This document shows positions 25,358 through 33,375 of a stretch of 34,473 nt of DNA, one piece after another. The first letter of the stretch is position 1. Every line of letters begins with the position of its first letter. The stretch is from positions 1-34,473 of the forward strand of contig CALHPU010000129.1 of assembly GCA_938036435.1 (NCBI GenBank), read 5' to 3'. The notes under the pieces are model-generated. The model searched no databases. It worked only from the letters and a program-made list of their open reading frames with translations, and was not told where the DNA came from. This stretch comes from an uncultured Pirellulaceae bacterium (GTDB taxonomy: Bacteria; Planctomycetota; Planctomycetia; Pirellulales; Pirellulaceae). The position numbers and the translations under genes were made by a program.

Positions 25358-26938
25358 CTACCTAGCCAAAGTGGTATTTGTAGAAATACTCTTGGTGCTC
25401 TTGGTCTTCTTGCTCGAAGGTGTCCCCTTTTTCACCCACGCAATCGACTTAGCGAGCGACAGGTATTTCGGCGGCAGTTTAGCGAACTCGGGTACGTTAA
25501 TGCTCATGCAATGCACAGAGCCTTCGAGTTTTTTCAAAGTCGTCGTGTTGATGACCTTGATCGTGTGGTCGGGAAGAATCGACTTGTAAACAGCCACTGC
25601 TCTTTCGACGTAGTCACGCGGATTGTCATTGAATGACGGGAGAATCACCAAATCGTTCGCAAAAATCACATTGGTAAACGTACTCCAGAACTTTCCTTGT
25701 CTGGCCGGCGTCGGAATGCGGGTCACCTTCAACGGCTTGCCATCGACCATTACGTTTTCGAGACGCTTGACATTCCGGTCCAGCAACGACGCGTTGACCG
25801 GATCTGCATTGCGATCCAGCGACGCAACAACCACATGGTCGTGGGCCACAAATGCAGCAAACATATCCACGTGACGCGTCGCCTCGTTTCGTAAAGGTTC
25901 AAGGATTACGATCTCTTCAAGATTACAGTTCTTTTTGAATTCTTGCGTCACCATTTGCCGCGCCTCGGCAACTGGATCAGTGCCCGGCAAGAGGTCTTTA
26001 AACTGAATATGGTTGTCTTTGAAGATTCGGTTGGTCGTCAAAGCCAATCCGCGTCCATTAAACAACAGATTGCCACCCTGCATTGTCCATGGCACCGCAT
26101 GGTAACGCTCGCCGGTGAGCTTGGACCACGCCTTAGGTAGTTTCTCATCTCGCGGACGAGTGCCCTCGTACAAGAAATCAAATGAAACGGCCTTTCCATT
26201 TTCTAATTCACCAATTCTTGGCCCGAAGTCCCGCAACCAAATCGTATCCAATTCCACGTTGTAAAACTTGACATGGTCGTATTCTCGATCCTGCTTCATC
26301 AACACGCGCGTCGCTTCGATCAATTGCTTACGGTCGTTGACCAGAATGCCAACGGTAATGTGGCCTTGGCAAGCATTCACCAGTTCCACCAGAACGTCTT
26401 CGTGGGTCGGCAACAACTCGCAGACAGAAATCAAAATCGCTTTCTGTTTCTCATAGTCGCCCGCGATACGCGGGTAGATCGATTTGGGCTTGAACCCCGG
26501 ACTGGCCACATAAGATTCAGGTGGCGTTGATTCCCCACCGGGCCGAGTGTTGGATGGTTGGTTGCCCTGAGCATTGGAGATAGGTAATCGGGGGCGAACG
26601 GCAGGAGTTGGGACCTGTGGACGAACAGCTGGCGTAGGAACTAGGCGGCGAAAATTCTGCGAACCGAAACTCTGTGGCAGAACGCTTCCCGGCACCACTT
26701 TATACCGTTTGGGAAACGACTGGTAACGCGGAACTGGATTCGAGTAACGCGGCACGTAACGAACCGGCGGACGGTAGTAACGCACCTGTGCAGTGGCCTG
26801 CTGGCAACAACAGAGAGACGCAAACCAATTCGTAAGTAGAAAAACAACAAACAGCATCATCCAGCGAGCAACATCGGCACGAACTCCGTGCTTAGTACAC
26901 AATTGGCAATGGCGATATCGACTGAACAGAGAAGGCAT
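25358..26938 (-). CDS. Secreted Porphyromonas-type peptidylarginine/agmatine deiminase-family protein
   Basis: A 526-residue protein whose central part (about residues 150-490) is a PAD_porph (PF04371) domain. Conserved active-site segments are present: TIWLRDFGPR, TMQGGNLLFNGRG, RNEATRHVDMFAAF with the catalytic histidine and aspartate, and the nucleophile cysteine in GSVHCMSINVP. The family turns guanidinium groups into ureido groups, on agmatine or on peptidylarginine. Here the N-terminus has a hydrophobic segment (MMLFVVFLLTNWFASLCCC) ending in ATAQ, so the enzyme is exported, followed by a Pro/Tyr/Arg-rich linker with the short repeat PTPAVRP. Export favours a peptidylarginine or scavenging role over polyamine synthesis. 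The C-terminal ~20 residues are Lys/Ser/Thr-rich. Confidence 0.88.
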   Translation of the reverse strand: MPSLFSRYRHCQLCTKHGVRADVARWMMLFVVFLLTNWFASLCCCQQATAQVRYYRPPVRYVPRYSNPVPRYQSFPKRYKVVPGSVLPQSFGSQNFRRLVPTPAVRPQVPTPAVRPRLPISNAQGNQPSNTRPGGESTPPESYVASPGFKPKSIYPRIAGDYEKQKAILISVCELLPTHEDVLVELVNACQGHITVGILVNDRKQLIEATRVLMKQDREYDHVKFYNVELDTIWLRDFGPRIGELENGKAVSFDFLYEGTRPRDEKLPKAWSKLTGERYHAVPWTMQGGNLLFNGRGLALTTNRIFKDNHIQFKDLLPGTDPVAEARQMVTQEFKKNCNLEEIVILEPLRNEATRHVDMFAAFVAHDHVVVASLDRNADPVNASLLDRNVKRLENVMVDGKPLKVTRIPTPARQGKFWSTFTNVIFANDLVILPSFNDNPRDYVERAVAVYKSILPDHTIKVINTTTLKKLEGSVHCMSINVPEFAKLPPKYLSLAKSIAWVKKGTPSSKKTKSTKSISTNTTLAR

Positions 26939-27066
26939 GTAGAAAATCGTTGTAGACGAAAAGCTAGAGGAAGGAGAGGTTTAGCGCCTTTTCATTGGCA
27001 ACACTAATTTGTTAATTATGACCAGCCAACGCGACGAAGCGATCTGGTTCGCGATATAAATCAAAC

Positions 27067-27819
27067 TCACTCGGCAAAACCACCAAACATCAGTTTAGTT
27101 TTGCACGGCAATTTTTGTAAGTGGCAGCGTTTTTTTGTGAGCCGTTTTTCGCCGATAATTGCCTCGTAGCGGTCATACATTTCCATCAATATTTCTCGAC
27201 CGTTACTCACGTGACGCTGCAATAGAGCGCGGGAAAAATCAGTCCATTGCTGCCCCGAAAATACATCACCGTCACCATCGTGAATACCGGTACCAATGGC
27301 CGCCGGCAAAAGTTCCTTGGCTAGACGATTTAGCGTGGCTTCGTCGAAAGTTGTTTCGAATACTTTCGGCAACCACGGCAAATCTCGATGCCCCGTCACC
27401 AGCAAACCATCCCGTTGCCCTACTCTCCTCGACTGTTGATAGCGGCTTGAGGAGAAGCCGCCGAGAAACAGCCAGCGATCGATGTACGACAATCTTTCGA
27501 TTCCGTCGATGACAACCAATCGAGCACCCGCACCACCGGTGAAGCGCCGCTGAATCGTTTTTGGGCCACGAATGGTCACCTGAACCATCGCTGGAAATTG
27601 ATTCTGAGCGTGCCGCCACAAATGATGCGTCAAAGTTGTTTTGCCTGAACCATGCGGTCCAACAATTTGGCCAATCCACTGACGGCGATCGAGCAACTGC
27701 AGTAGATTCTTCTCGGCAGTAGGATCGCCAAAAAAGTAAGGCAACCTTCCACCTGAAACTGCGGCGGCAGAAAATGGATTGCCGGTTGTCGATAAAGATT
27801 CCATATTCGGCAGCCACAT
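27067..27819 (-). CDS. P-loop ATPase of an arrestin-like gene cluster
   Basis: A 250-residue NTPase with Walker A GPHGSGKTT (residues 54-62) and Walker B LVVIDGIE (101-108). The region GLLVTGHRDLPWLPKVF ends in a sensor-like position, as in AAA/STAND-type ATPases. The last part (MYDRYEAIIGEKRLTKKRC) is basic and helical. No signal peptide is present, so it acts in the cytoplasm. It lies 48 bases downstream of the soluble arrestin-like gene on the same strand, probably the third gene of an operon. Starts at 27819 and 27804 are both ATG. The family was not recognised more precisely; energising or gating the two neighbouring proteins is conjecture. Confidence 0.75.
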   Translation of the reverse strand: MWLPNMESLSTTGNPFSAAAVSGGRLPYFFGDPTAEKNLLQLLDRRQWIGQIVGPHGSGKTTLTHHLWRHAQNQFPAMVQVTIRGPKTIQRRFTGGAGARLVVIDGIERLSYIDRWLFLGGFSSSRYQQSRRVGQRDGLLVTGHRDLPWLPKVFETTFDEATLNRLAKELLPAAIGTGIHDGDGDVFSGQQWTDFSRALLQRHVSNGREILMEMYDRYEAIIGEKRLTKKRCHLQKLPCKTKLMFGGFAE

Positions 27820-27867
27820 CCAATCAGTGCGTCAAAGACGTTGCAGTTTTTCAAGCTTGAAGAAACG

Positions 27868-28410
27868 TTAGACTTGATTCTTTTCGATCGTGTCTTCGTC
27901 GTCGACAACTGAAGTTGGAATCACGGCGTTGCCCAACCCAAACTCAAGGTCGCGGCTAATCTCTTGCCCCTCGCCATAGAACATTCGGATCCGCACGGCC
28001 CAGCGCACTTTCACGATCTCGCCGGAATAGGAAAGCGGACTGTTGGGTAAAACCGTGCTTAGCCGTTTTGGCGTCGAGAGAGTCTGGCGGCTGAGTGCGT
28101 CCTTTGTGAATCGTTGAAAGAAGTGAACGCCAATGTCTTCACTGCCTTTGCCTTCAGTCACCCAAATCACAGATGCCTCTAGCGATGAAACGTCTAGCCC
28201 CTCGATACCGCGCAAGCGATACTCGCACATCAGGTAATCGCCAGGTTGAAGCCGGCTGCCACCGTCACACAAATCGATTTCGATCAGCGGTGGTTTGGCG
28301 CGGCGACGGCTTTGCGAGTTTCGATGACGGTGCGCGGATACACCGAAAGCCGAAACGTGCGATTGAGACGCGGCCACCCTTTTGCTTCTGCTTGAACGAT
28401 AATTTTCCAT
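27868..28410 (-). CDS. Soluble protein with arrestin-like beta-sandwich (unassigned)
   Basis: Up to 180 residues. The region from about residue 40 (PPLIEIDLCDGGSRLQPGDY, then MCEYRLRGIEGLDVSSLEASVIWVTEGKGSEDIGVHFF) to LSYSGEIVKVRWAVRIRMFYGEGQEISRDLEFGLG has the spacing and aromatic/hydrophobic alternation of an arrestin-like beta-sandwich. The first ~40 residues are Arg/Ser-rich and overlap the end of the upstream gene by 127 bp, so the true start may be later, such as GTG 28377 or a rarer codon near 28290. No signal peptide or membrane segment is present. It stands between the membrane protein and ATPase genes. Function unknown; the fold assignment is by eye. Confidence 0.6.
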   Translation of the reverse strand: MENYRSSRSKRVAASQSHVSAFGVSAHRHRNSQSRRRAKPPLIEIDLCDGGSRLQPGDYLMCEYRLRGIEGLDVSSLEASVIWVTEGKGSEDIGVHFFQRFTKDALSRQTLSTPKRLSTVLPNSPLSYSGEIVKVRWAVRIRMFYGEGQEISRDLEFGLGNAVIPTSVVDDEDTIEKNQV

Positions 28411-29330
28411 CGTATTCTATTGTTGGCGGACTTAAACGAGTGCATCGCATTGGGCGGAATTTTCATCTCAAACTCCGTGTCGAACGCTGCATCGGGCGAA
28501 ACACTCACCGAACGCTTGCGAAACAAACGCTCACGATACACGTCACGCGTTTCGGTGCGAATGTCAGTTCCCTCATCAAATGTTGCTTCTTCCTGGCAGA
28601 CTAGCCAAGCCGTCACGACTTTCAAACCTATACGACCGGGCTGGAAAAGTCGAACCCGACATGTAGAACCCGGATGAAGCGGGTAGTGGGACAGTTCGAT
28701 AATGGTCGGCCCAATACCAGTCAATTTTAGCAACTGACGGAAAAAGCGATACAGAAACAAGATCGCGGCAAGGCAAATTAGTGGTGAAAAGATGATCGCG
28801 ATAGCACCTGGGCTGGCCTGTTTTGCTTCCGCAAATGCCGTTGGGACTAAAATCGATGCAATCGCCACCAACATCACGCTCATCGACGCGGAGATAATCA
28901 GGCCCCACAAGTCTCTTGAGGATGACGACAAGCGGAACGGGAAACGTGTCCCTTGCAGCGGTGGTTCGACGGGGACCGAGGGCAGGTCATCGCGTCGGCG
29001 ACGGAAGTCGTTCAGCAGATCGATTTCTCCGGCACGGTTGACCAGCGCTTCGCGTCGCTCGCGCGAAACACTTACTTTCCATAACAGCCCGATAATGTAG
29101 TAACAACCGATTGCGATCATCGCCACCGCCAACGCGATCCTCAACGAGAGATAGCCGGCCGAAATGTACATTTCGCCCGGAGTCGAAAGCAACACGTTAA
29201 GCGTGATTGTGGCCGCCAACAAAACGATGCCGGCCAGCACAATCAGGCCAGCAACGATGGCTTCTGCAATCGCCGCAAACCGTCCTCGGGTGCGTTTGAA
29301 GGGAGAGAAAGGTAATCGCTTGCGTCGCAA
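28284..29330 (-). CDS. Membrane protein with arrestin-like C-terminal domain
   Basis: A 348-residue integral membrane protein. Four hydrophobic segments are visible: IAEAIVAGLIVLAGIVLLAA, ISAGYLSLRIALAVAMIAIG, LIISASMSVMLVAIASILV and PGAIAIIFSPLICLAAILFLY. The first pair is separated from the second by a basic loop (SRERREALVNRAGEIDLLNDFRRRRDD). The last ~130 residues (GPTIIELSHYPLHPGSTCRVRLF to RTFRLSVYP) look like an arrestin-type beta-sandwich: TETRDVYRERLF, FEMKIPPNAMHSFKSANNRIRWKI. TTG 29330 is the only usual start, as a stop lies 12 codons upstream. It is the first gene of the three-gene cluster. Function unknown. Confidence 0.75.
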   Translation of the reverse strand: MRRKRLPFSPFKRTRGRFAAIAEAIVAGLIVLAGIVLLAATITLNVLLSTPGEMYISAGYLSLRIALAVAMIAIGCYYIIGLLWKVSVSRERREALVNRAGEIDLLNDFRRRRDDLPSVPVEPPLQGTRFPFRLSSSSRDLWGLIISASMSVMLVAIASILVPTAFAEAKQASPGAIAIIFSPLICLAAILFLYRFFRQLLKLTGIGPTIIELSHYPLHPGSTCRVRLFQPGRIGLKVVTAWLVCQEEATFDEGTDIRTETRDVYRERLFRKRSVSVSPDAAFDTEFEMKIPPNAMHSFKSANNRIRWKIIVQAEAKGWPRLNRTFRLSVYPRTVIETRKAVAAPNHR

Positions 29331-29802
29331 GGCAAAGGCTCGAAAAATGGTGGTCGAATCTTAGAACTGTTGGTGCATTGTCGCAGATTTTTACAAATTG
29401 ATCCATTGTCGAATTCGATGCGAAAAATTACCCTCGATTGTTTGGTTACGTGCGGCAAAAGCCAAAATGTTGGTCCTAATGTGACGCGTGATAGGATTTA
29501 GAGTCAGTTTCTACAACACAACTCCCTAGCACGGATATTCAGTAGGTGCGCTGCTGTTGGCTGTGGTTGTATCCAACATGACGCAGCGGCCATACCTTAC
29601 TTGGTTCTGGGGCTTGATATTTACCGTGCTCCTGACAGCAGCATACGTTGGAACCAAGTTTGGTGTTAAGAAAACGTCAACTGTTGCAGTGAAATAACAC
29701 GATGTAGACAAATCCAGAATTACACGCGCTTCTGGAAGTCTCGGTCAATCGTTCCGGCTGTTCCAGTTCGGTGATCATTACCGTTTTATAGTGGAGAACT
29801 GG
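29331..29802. other. Gap between the arrestin-like cluster and the HExxH gene
   Basis: This gap is divergent and should hold promoters for both sides. The only coding candidate is a 39-codon membrane-segment frame at 29578-29697. A Shine-Dalgarno GGAG at 29793-29796 belongs to the gene starting at 29803. No repeat of family A or B was found here. Confidence 0.45.
29578..29697 (+). CDS. Possible small single-span membrane protein
   Basis: A 39-codon frame from ATG 29578: a short polar start, one hydrophobic stretch (LTWFWGLIFTVLLTAAYVG) and a basic end (KFGVKKTSTVAVK), the pattern of a small membrane protein. The open frame extends further upstream to a stop at 29527 and shows another hydrophobic run (GALLLAVVV), so it could be a remnant of a larger membrane gene. 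No ribosome binding site precedes the ATG. Support is weak. Confidence 0.25.
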   Translation: MTQRPYLTWFWGLIFTVLLTAAYVGTKFGVKKTSTVAVK

Positions 29803-30801
29803 ATGATACTTTGTCGCTTGGTAATGATTGTTTTCTTGGTCTGTGCTGCCTCGCCGGTCTCATTTGCTCAAGACTACAGCACATCGATCGTCGGGACTGA
29901 TTTCGATTTGATAACGGATGCTGATCCAAGTTGTTTCGAGTCGCTCACTTTCGATCGCCTCGAAAAGCGTGCGGAAATGCCGGACAAGACACGCGCTGGA
30001 CTTTTCCGACCGGCCTACGTTTTTCTGTCGAAGTATTCAGATGCAACCCAGTTACGCGTCTTTGTCGATGCCCGGTTTGGCGACGAAGACACTGCCTTCG
30101 GAGAGGCAATGCGTTATGTGGAGCGGCTCGGGAAAATCCCAACCGCGTTGCGTGGCGGTGTTAAGCGGTTGGTGGTTCATCAATTGGATCAAGAAACCAC
30201 TGCATTCTCTGACCGTGGTCTGATTGTCGTCTATTCTGCAAATGCTACGAAGCGAATCGCTGATAACGATCTCGAGGAAACTCTATTTCACGAATCTGTG
30301 CATGCATCGTGGGATGGTAAGCACGCGAAATCAAAAGGTTGGAAGCGCGCGCAGGCCGCCGACGGCAGTTTCGTAACGATGTATGCGAAACGAAAACCAG
30401 AGCTAGAGGACCTGGCGGAATCCGCGCTCTTTGCGTTTGCCGTGATTCACCATCCAGATAGGCTTCCGGAGGACGATCTAAAGAGAATCAAGCAATCGAT
30501 TCCAAACCGCATCCTGTTCATCGAGAGCTTGATTCCGGCTGGAAAGCCTCTGATCTTCAAAGCCGACGCGACCTCATTTTGCGACGTCGATCTGTCTCGA
30601 ACCGGAACTGCTAAAGATATCATTGCGAACACGTTAAGCCAGCACTATCAGTTCAGCGAAAGTGAAATTGCAGAATGCATGGAGAACTTAGGCGAAGAAT
30701 TGATCATTGCAACTGCACGAAAACTCAATCTTAATGAGAAGGAGTTTAGGAGGAAGGTTGAAGAGTTGAAACACGTAAATTGCGAACACTCGAATCGGTA
30801 A
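29803..30801 (+). CDS. Secreted zincin-like protein with HExxH motif
   Basis: A 332-residue exported protein. ATG 29803 has GGAG six bases upstream and is preferred to a GTG at 29791. The signal peptide (MILCRLVMIVFLVCAASPVSFAQ) ends at FAQ. LEETLFHESVHASWD carries the zinc-binding motif HESVH (His163, Glu164, His167). A glutamate in PELEDLAESALFAFAVIHHPDRL, about 40 residues on, could be the third ligand as in gluzincins. No known family was recognised with confidence, so it is a predicted metallopeptidase or zincin relative. The end (EKEFRRKVEELKHVNCEHSNR) is charged and helical. It converges with the membrane gene at 30874. Confidence 0.75.
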   Translation: MILCRLVMIVFLVCAASPVSFAQDYSTSIVGTDFDLITDADPSCFESLTFDRLEKRAEMPDKTRAGLFRPAYVFLSKYSDATQLRVFVDARFGDEDTAFGEAMRYVERLGKIPTALRGGVKRLVVHQLDQETTAFSDRGLIVVYSANATKRIADNDLEETLFHESVHASWDGKHAKSKGWKRAQAADGSFVTMYAKRKPELEDLAESALFAFAVIHHPDRLPEDDLKRIKQSIPNRILFIESLIPAGKPLIFKADATSFCDVDLSRTGTAKDIIANTLSQHYQFSESEIAECMENLGEELIIATARKLNLNEKEFRRKVEELKHVNCEHSNR

Positions 30802-30832
30802 CTGGCAAAGCACTCCAATATCTCGCCTCATT

Positions 30833-30855
30833 CCCGCGTGCGTGCAAAGTGCGGG
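30833..30855. terminator. Hairpin between convergent genes
   Basis: CCCGC (30833-30837) and GCGGG (30851-30855) form a short G/C-rich stem in the 72-bp space between convergent genes. It could terminate both transcripts, but no T-run follows on either strand. Confidence 0.25.
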
Positions 30856-30873
30856 GATGCAAGAACCGTACAG

Positions 30874-31209
30874 TTACTTTTTACGCAGTACTTTGGCAAC
30901 CAATGATAGCGCGACTAAGACGACCATCAAAGCGGCGGCAACCTTGAACAGGTTTGGACGGGCCGCCATCAGGACCAGTCCGCCTAAAAGGCAACCAGCG
31001 ATGGCCACCGGAACTCGTTGCCCGACGGTTTTTAACTGAGGAAACGCCAGCCAGACCACGCCCAATACTGCTCCGACACGAATCAAGATCGCGGTCAGCG
31101 CCGGATTGGCTGCGGGGAAAAACGCATAAAGCGCGACGCCAGTCAACAGCATGAAGGCCGCGATCACGCCCAGAATGACGCGCTGGGCCTGAGTAAAGGT
31201 TTCACTCAC
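30874..31209 (-). CDS. Small multi-span membrane protein coupled to a sugar isomerase gene
   Basis: About 111 residues with four hydrophobic segments: VILGVIAAFMLLTGVALYAFF, LTAILIRVGAVLGVVWLAF, VPVAIAGCLLGGLVLMA and VAAALMVVLVALSLVA, ending in KVLRKK on the probable cytoplasmic side. GTG 31209 overlaps the stop of the upstream gene as GTGA, so the two are probably translationally coupled; GTG 31218 is an alternative start. No family was recognised. Because it shares translation with the sugar isomerase-like gene, expression at a fixed ratio is likely, but no functional link can be shown. Confidence 0.75.
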   Translation of the reverse strand: MSETFTQAQRVILGVIAAFMLLTGVALYAFFPAANPALTAILIRVGAVLGVVWLAFPQLKTVGQRVPVAIAGCLLGGLVLMAARPNLFKVAAALMVVLVALSLVAKVLRKK

Positions 31210-32039
31210 GCCCGACACTGCTCGATCAGTTTCACCGCTTGGCCAATCTCTTGCTTTTGACGCGCGGGCTGTTCGGGGATCTCACGCTCAATGGTCAGCG
31301 GCCCCTGGTAACCGATTTCTTTTAGCGTATTCATGTACATCTGAATGTCGACGTCGCCCTCACCTAAAGGGACTTCGGCTCCCCACGACTCTCCGGGTTT
31401 GTCTGACCAAGTCGCGTCTTTGAAATGACAGCTCTTTACGCGCGGTCCCAGCGCTCGTAGCGCTTCAATTGGTTTTCCAGTTCCGTAAAGAATCATATTT
31501 GCCGGATCAAAATTGACAAACAGATTGTCTTGGTCAACATCATCGATGAACTGGTTGAGCGCCTCTGCGGTCTCCTGTCCGGTCTCGAGATGCAGCGCTT
31601 GACCGTTGGCAGCCGCGTGTTGACAAAGGTCTTTGGTGACCGCGACGACGTCTTGGTACAAACTGGACTCCGTTTCATGGGGTACGAAACCCAAGTGCAG
31701 CGCGATGACATCACAGCCGAGCAATTTCGAAAAATCAGAGATCTCTTTCATTTCAGCCAGACGCTTCGCACGCGTCTCAGAGGGAACGAGGCCGACCGTT
31801 TTGACCACTGTTGGGATGTCGGCGTAACTTTCATCTTCGAAGCCGCCGAAGACTGCTGTTACAGTAATCCCAAATTCGGCCAGTCGCGCGAGAATTTCTT
31901 CGGCGTGTTTCGCGGTGCGGTTCCCTCGGTGCGGCGCATGAATCTGAACGGTAGGAATCCCGATTTCTTTGGCAACAGACAGATCAACGCCTAGCCCAGC
32001 GTCGATACTGGTAAAAACTCCAACAGGCCACTTTTGCAT
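31206..32039 (-). CDS. Sugar phosphate isomerase/epimerase (AP endonuclease 2-type TIM barrel)
   Basis: A 277-residue cytoplasmic TIM barrel of the xylose isomerase-like family. The four metal ligands are recognisable: glutamate in ALHLETGQE, aspartate in VNFDPANMILYG, histidine in SCHFKDATW and glutamate in TIEREIPEQP. The IQIHAPHRG-like segment (TVQIHAPHRGNRT) and DVIALHLGFVP complete the barrel. Members isomerise or epimerise keto/aldo sugars or inosose-type compounds; the substrate is not predictable. The ATG at 32039 is chosen over an in-frame TTG at 32054. The next gene overlaps its stop. It might handle sugars released by the fucosidase or mannanase, but it is not adjacent to them. Confidence 0.9.
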   Translation of the reverse strand: MQKWPVGVFTSIDAGLGVDLSVAKEIGIPTVQIHAPHRGNRTAKHAEEILARLAEFGITVTAVFGGFEDESYADIPTVVKTVGLVPSETRAKRLAEMKEISDFSKLLGCDVIALHLGFVPHETESSLYQDVVAVTKDLCQHAAANGQALHLETGQETAEALNQFIDDVDQDNLFVNFDPANMILYGTGKPIEALRALGPRVKSCHFKDATWSDKPGESWGAEVPLGEGDVDIQMYMNTLKEIGYQGPLTIEREIPEQPARQKQEIGQAVKLIEQCRA

Positions 32040-32336
32040 CTTATCACTCGCCAATAGCAGGGCATCTAGAATCGACCTTTAGTTTATGCGATTGCGAGCC
32101 GCTTTGCACCGGTCGCCCACGCCAAATTGTCTTTGAGCCCGAAATTCTGAGAGGTGAATTTTTGGACATGCTTTATTTTAGTGTGCCATGCTTTACGCCT
32201 AACGCATAAGTGCTGTGATACGCTTTCGCGCATGCCTAGGCGATAGTTGACACAATGAAAATGCCTGCGTGAGCACATTTCCGGAAGTGCGGTTGAGTCA
32301 ATCATCAGAGATCGCGTCAACATGGCGTCCGGCTAT
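32040..32336. other. Gap upstream of the sugar isomerase gene
   Basis: About 300 bp with no supported gene; a 79-codon minus-strand frame (32084-32323) has no ribosome binding site, signal peptide or domain. The promoter of the sugar isomerase operon should lie here but was not identified. Confidence 0.45.
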
Positions 32337-33032
32337 TTAGTTCAAAAGCTCTTGAGTCGCCTGTGTATTATCGGCTTGGCGTTCGGGAATCGAAGCGGGG
32401 GTCGTTTGGCTCATCTGTAGAATTGCGTCTACGTCGCGTACGTTTTCAAAACTCAAGAAATCCTCTACGCCGTCATCACCACGCAGCATGAACCCCAAAA
32501 TCCTCCAACCTGATTTAGTCTTGCGGACCAGCCAAGTCAGCTCATCGGTGATTGTTTCTCCGTCTTCGACTTCAGTGACATCGCATTGGACCTGTGCCAG
32601 CTGTTGTTTGTCAGTCGCGTAGACGGCGCGATTGATTTTGACTTGTGCGTCCTTTCCGCCGATAGGTTGCAGGTACAGCCCCGCTTTTGCTGTGGTCGAA
32701 AGCGCGGTGGATGATAACAAACGCTCGGCCTTGACGCGCTCGCCCCGATTGAGATGTTGCATGAACATTTCGCAAACGCTCTCGGGAGACGCGTCCACCT
32801 CGGGGAGCTTCACCGAATCGGTCGCTGGCGACGCGACCTGCGATTCGTTAGCGGCGGTAACCGTTTCCGTTTTTTGTTCGGCAACGTTGGGGGTGACGGT
32901 GGCCGGATTTTCAGTTGCCACCGGTTCGGTCGGTCCGCAGCCCGCGAAGCCGATGACCATAATGAACGTTCCAATCAAAAGCACAATTGAGTTTGGCTGA
33001 AACGAAGAAGGGGTTAAAAGTTGCTTGCTCAT
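32337..33032 (-). CDS. Lipoprotein with NTF2-like domain
   Basis: A 231-residue lipoprotein. From ATG 33032 the signal peptide is MSKQLLTPSSFQPNSIVLLIGTFIMVIGFAGC, with lipobox FAGC. A Thr/Ala/Glu-rich linker of about 50 residues follows. The remaining part (SPESVCEMFMQHLNRGERVKAERLLS, then NRAVYATDKQQLAQVQCDVTEVEDGETITDELTWLVRKTKSGWRILGFML) has the helix-then-curved-sheet pattern of NTF2-like/DUF4878 proteins, which often serve as small-molecule or partner-binding domains. The open frame reaches 33107, but that extension has no signal. The role is unknown. Confidence 0.75.
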   Translation of the reverse strand: MSKQLLTPSSFQPNSIVLLIGTFIMVIGFAGCGPTEPVATENPATVTPNVAEQKTETVTAANESQVASPATDSVKLPEVDASPESVCEMFMQHLNRGERVKAERLLSSTALSTTAKAGLYLQPIGGKDAQVKINRAVYATDKQQLAQVQCDVTEVEDGETITDELTWLVRKTKSGWRILGFMLRGDDGVEDFLSFENVRDVDAILQMSQTTPASIPERQADNTQATQELLN

Positions 33033-33293
33033 TGTCGCCGTCCATGCGATGAATTTTGTTGCCCGGCATCCCGCCGACCACTGACTGCGTTGATCCTGAA
33101 CCGCCAATATTGAATGAAGTTCGCCAAGATTCCGCTAAGGGACAAAATCATGGAGTTTTTTCGTTTTTGGGTCAATACAGATCCGGCAATCCAAATTGCC
33201 TATTTTGATCTGCCGTGATTGATGTTTACTTATTTCCAAGATGGTACATTTTGGGTGGCTGCGAGTTTCTTAAGGAGTAAACTGAGATCAAAC

Positions 33294-33319
33294 CGCTACC
33301 CAATGGCGCTACCCAATGG
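33294..33319. repeat. Tandem 13-bp repeat
   Basis: CGCTACCCAATGG occurs twice head to tail in the leader upstream of the isomerase-like gene, between positions 33294 and 33319. It may be a binding site pair or a simple duplication. Confidence 0.7.
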
Positions 33320-33375
33320 GCTCGACTAATCAGAGGAGGGCTCGGCTTATTAAATACCGAACAAGGATCCTGACC

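Noticed and set aside
32084..32323. 79-codon minus-strand frame between the sugar isomerase and NTF2-like lipoprotein genes
   Set aside because: No ribosome binding site, odd composition (many Cys, His, Arg), and no domain.
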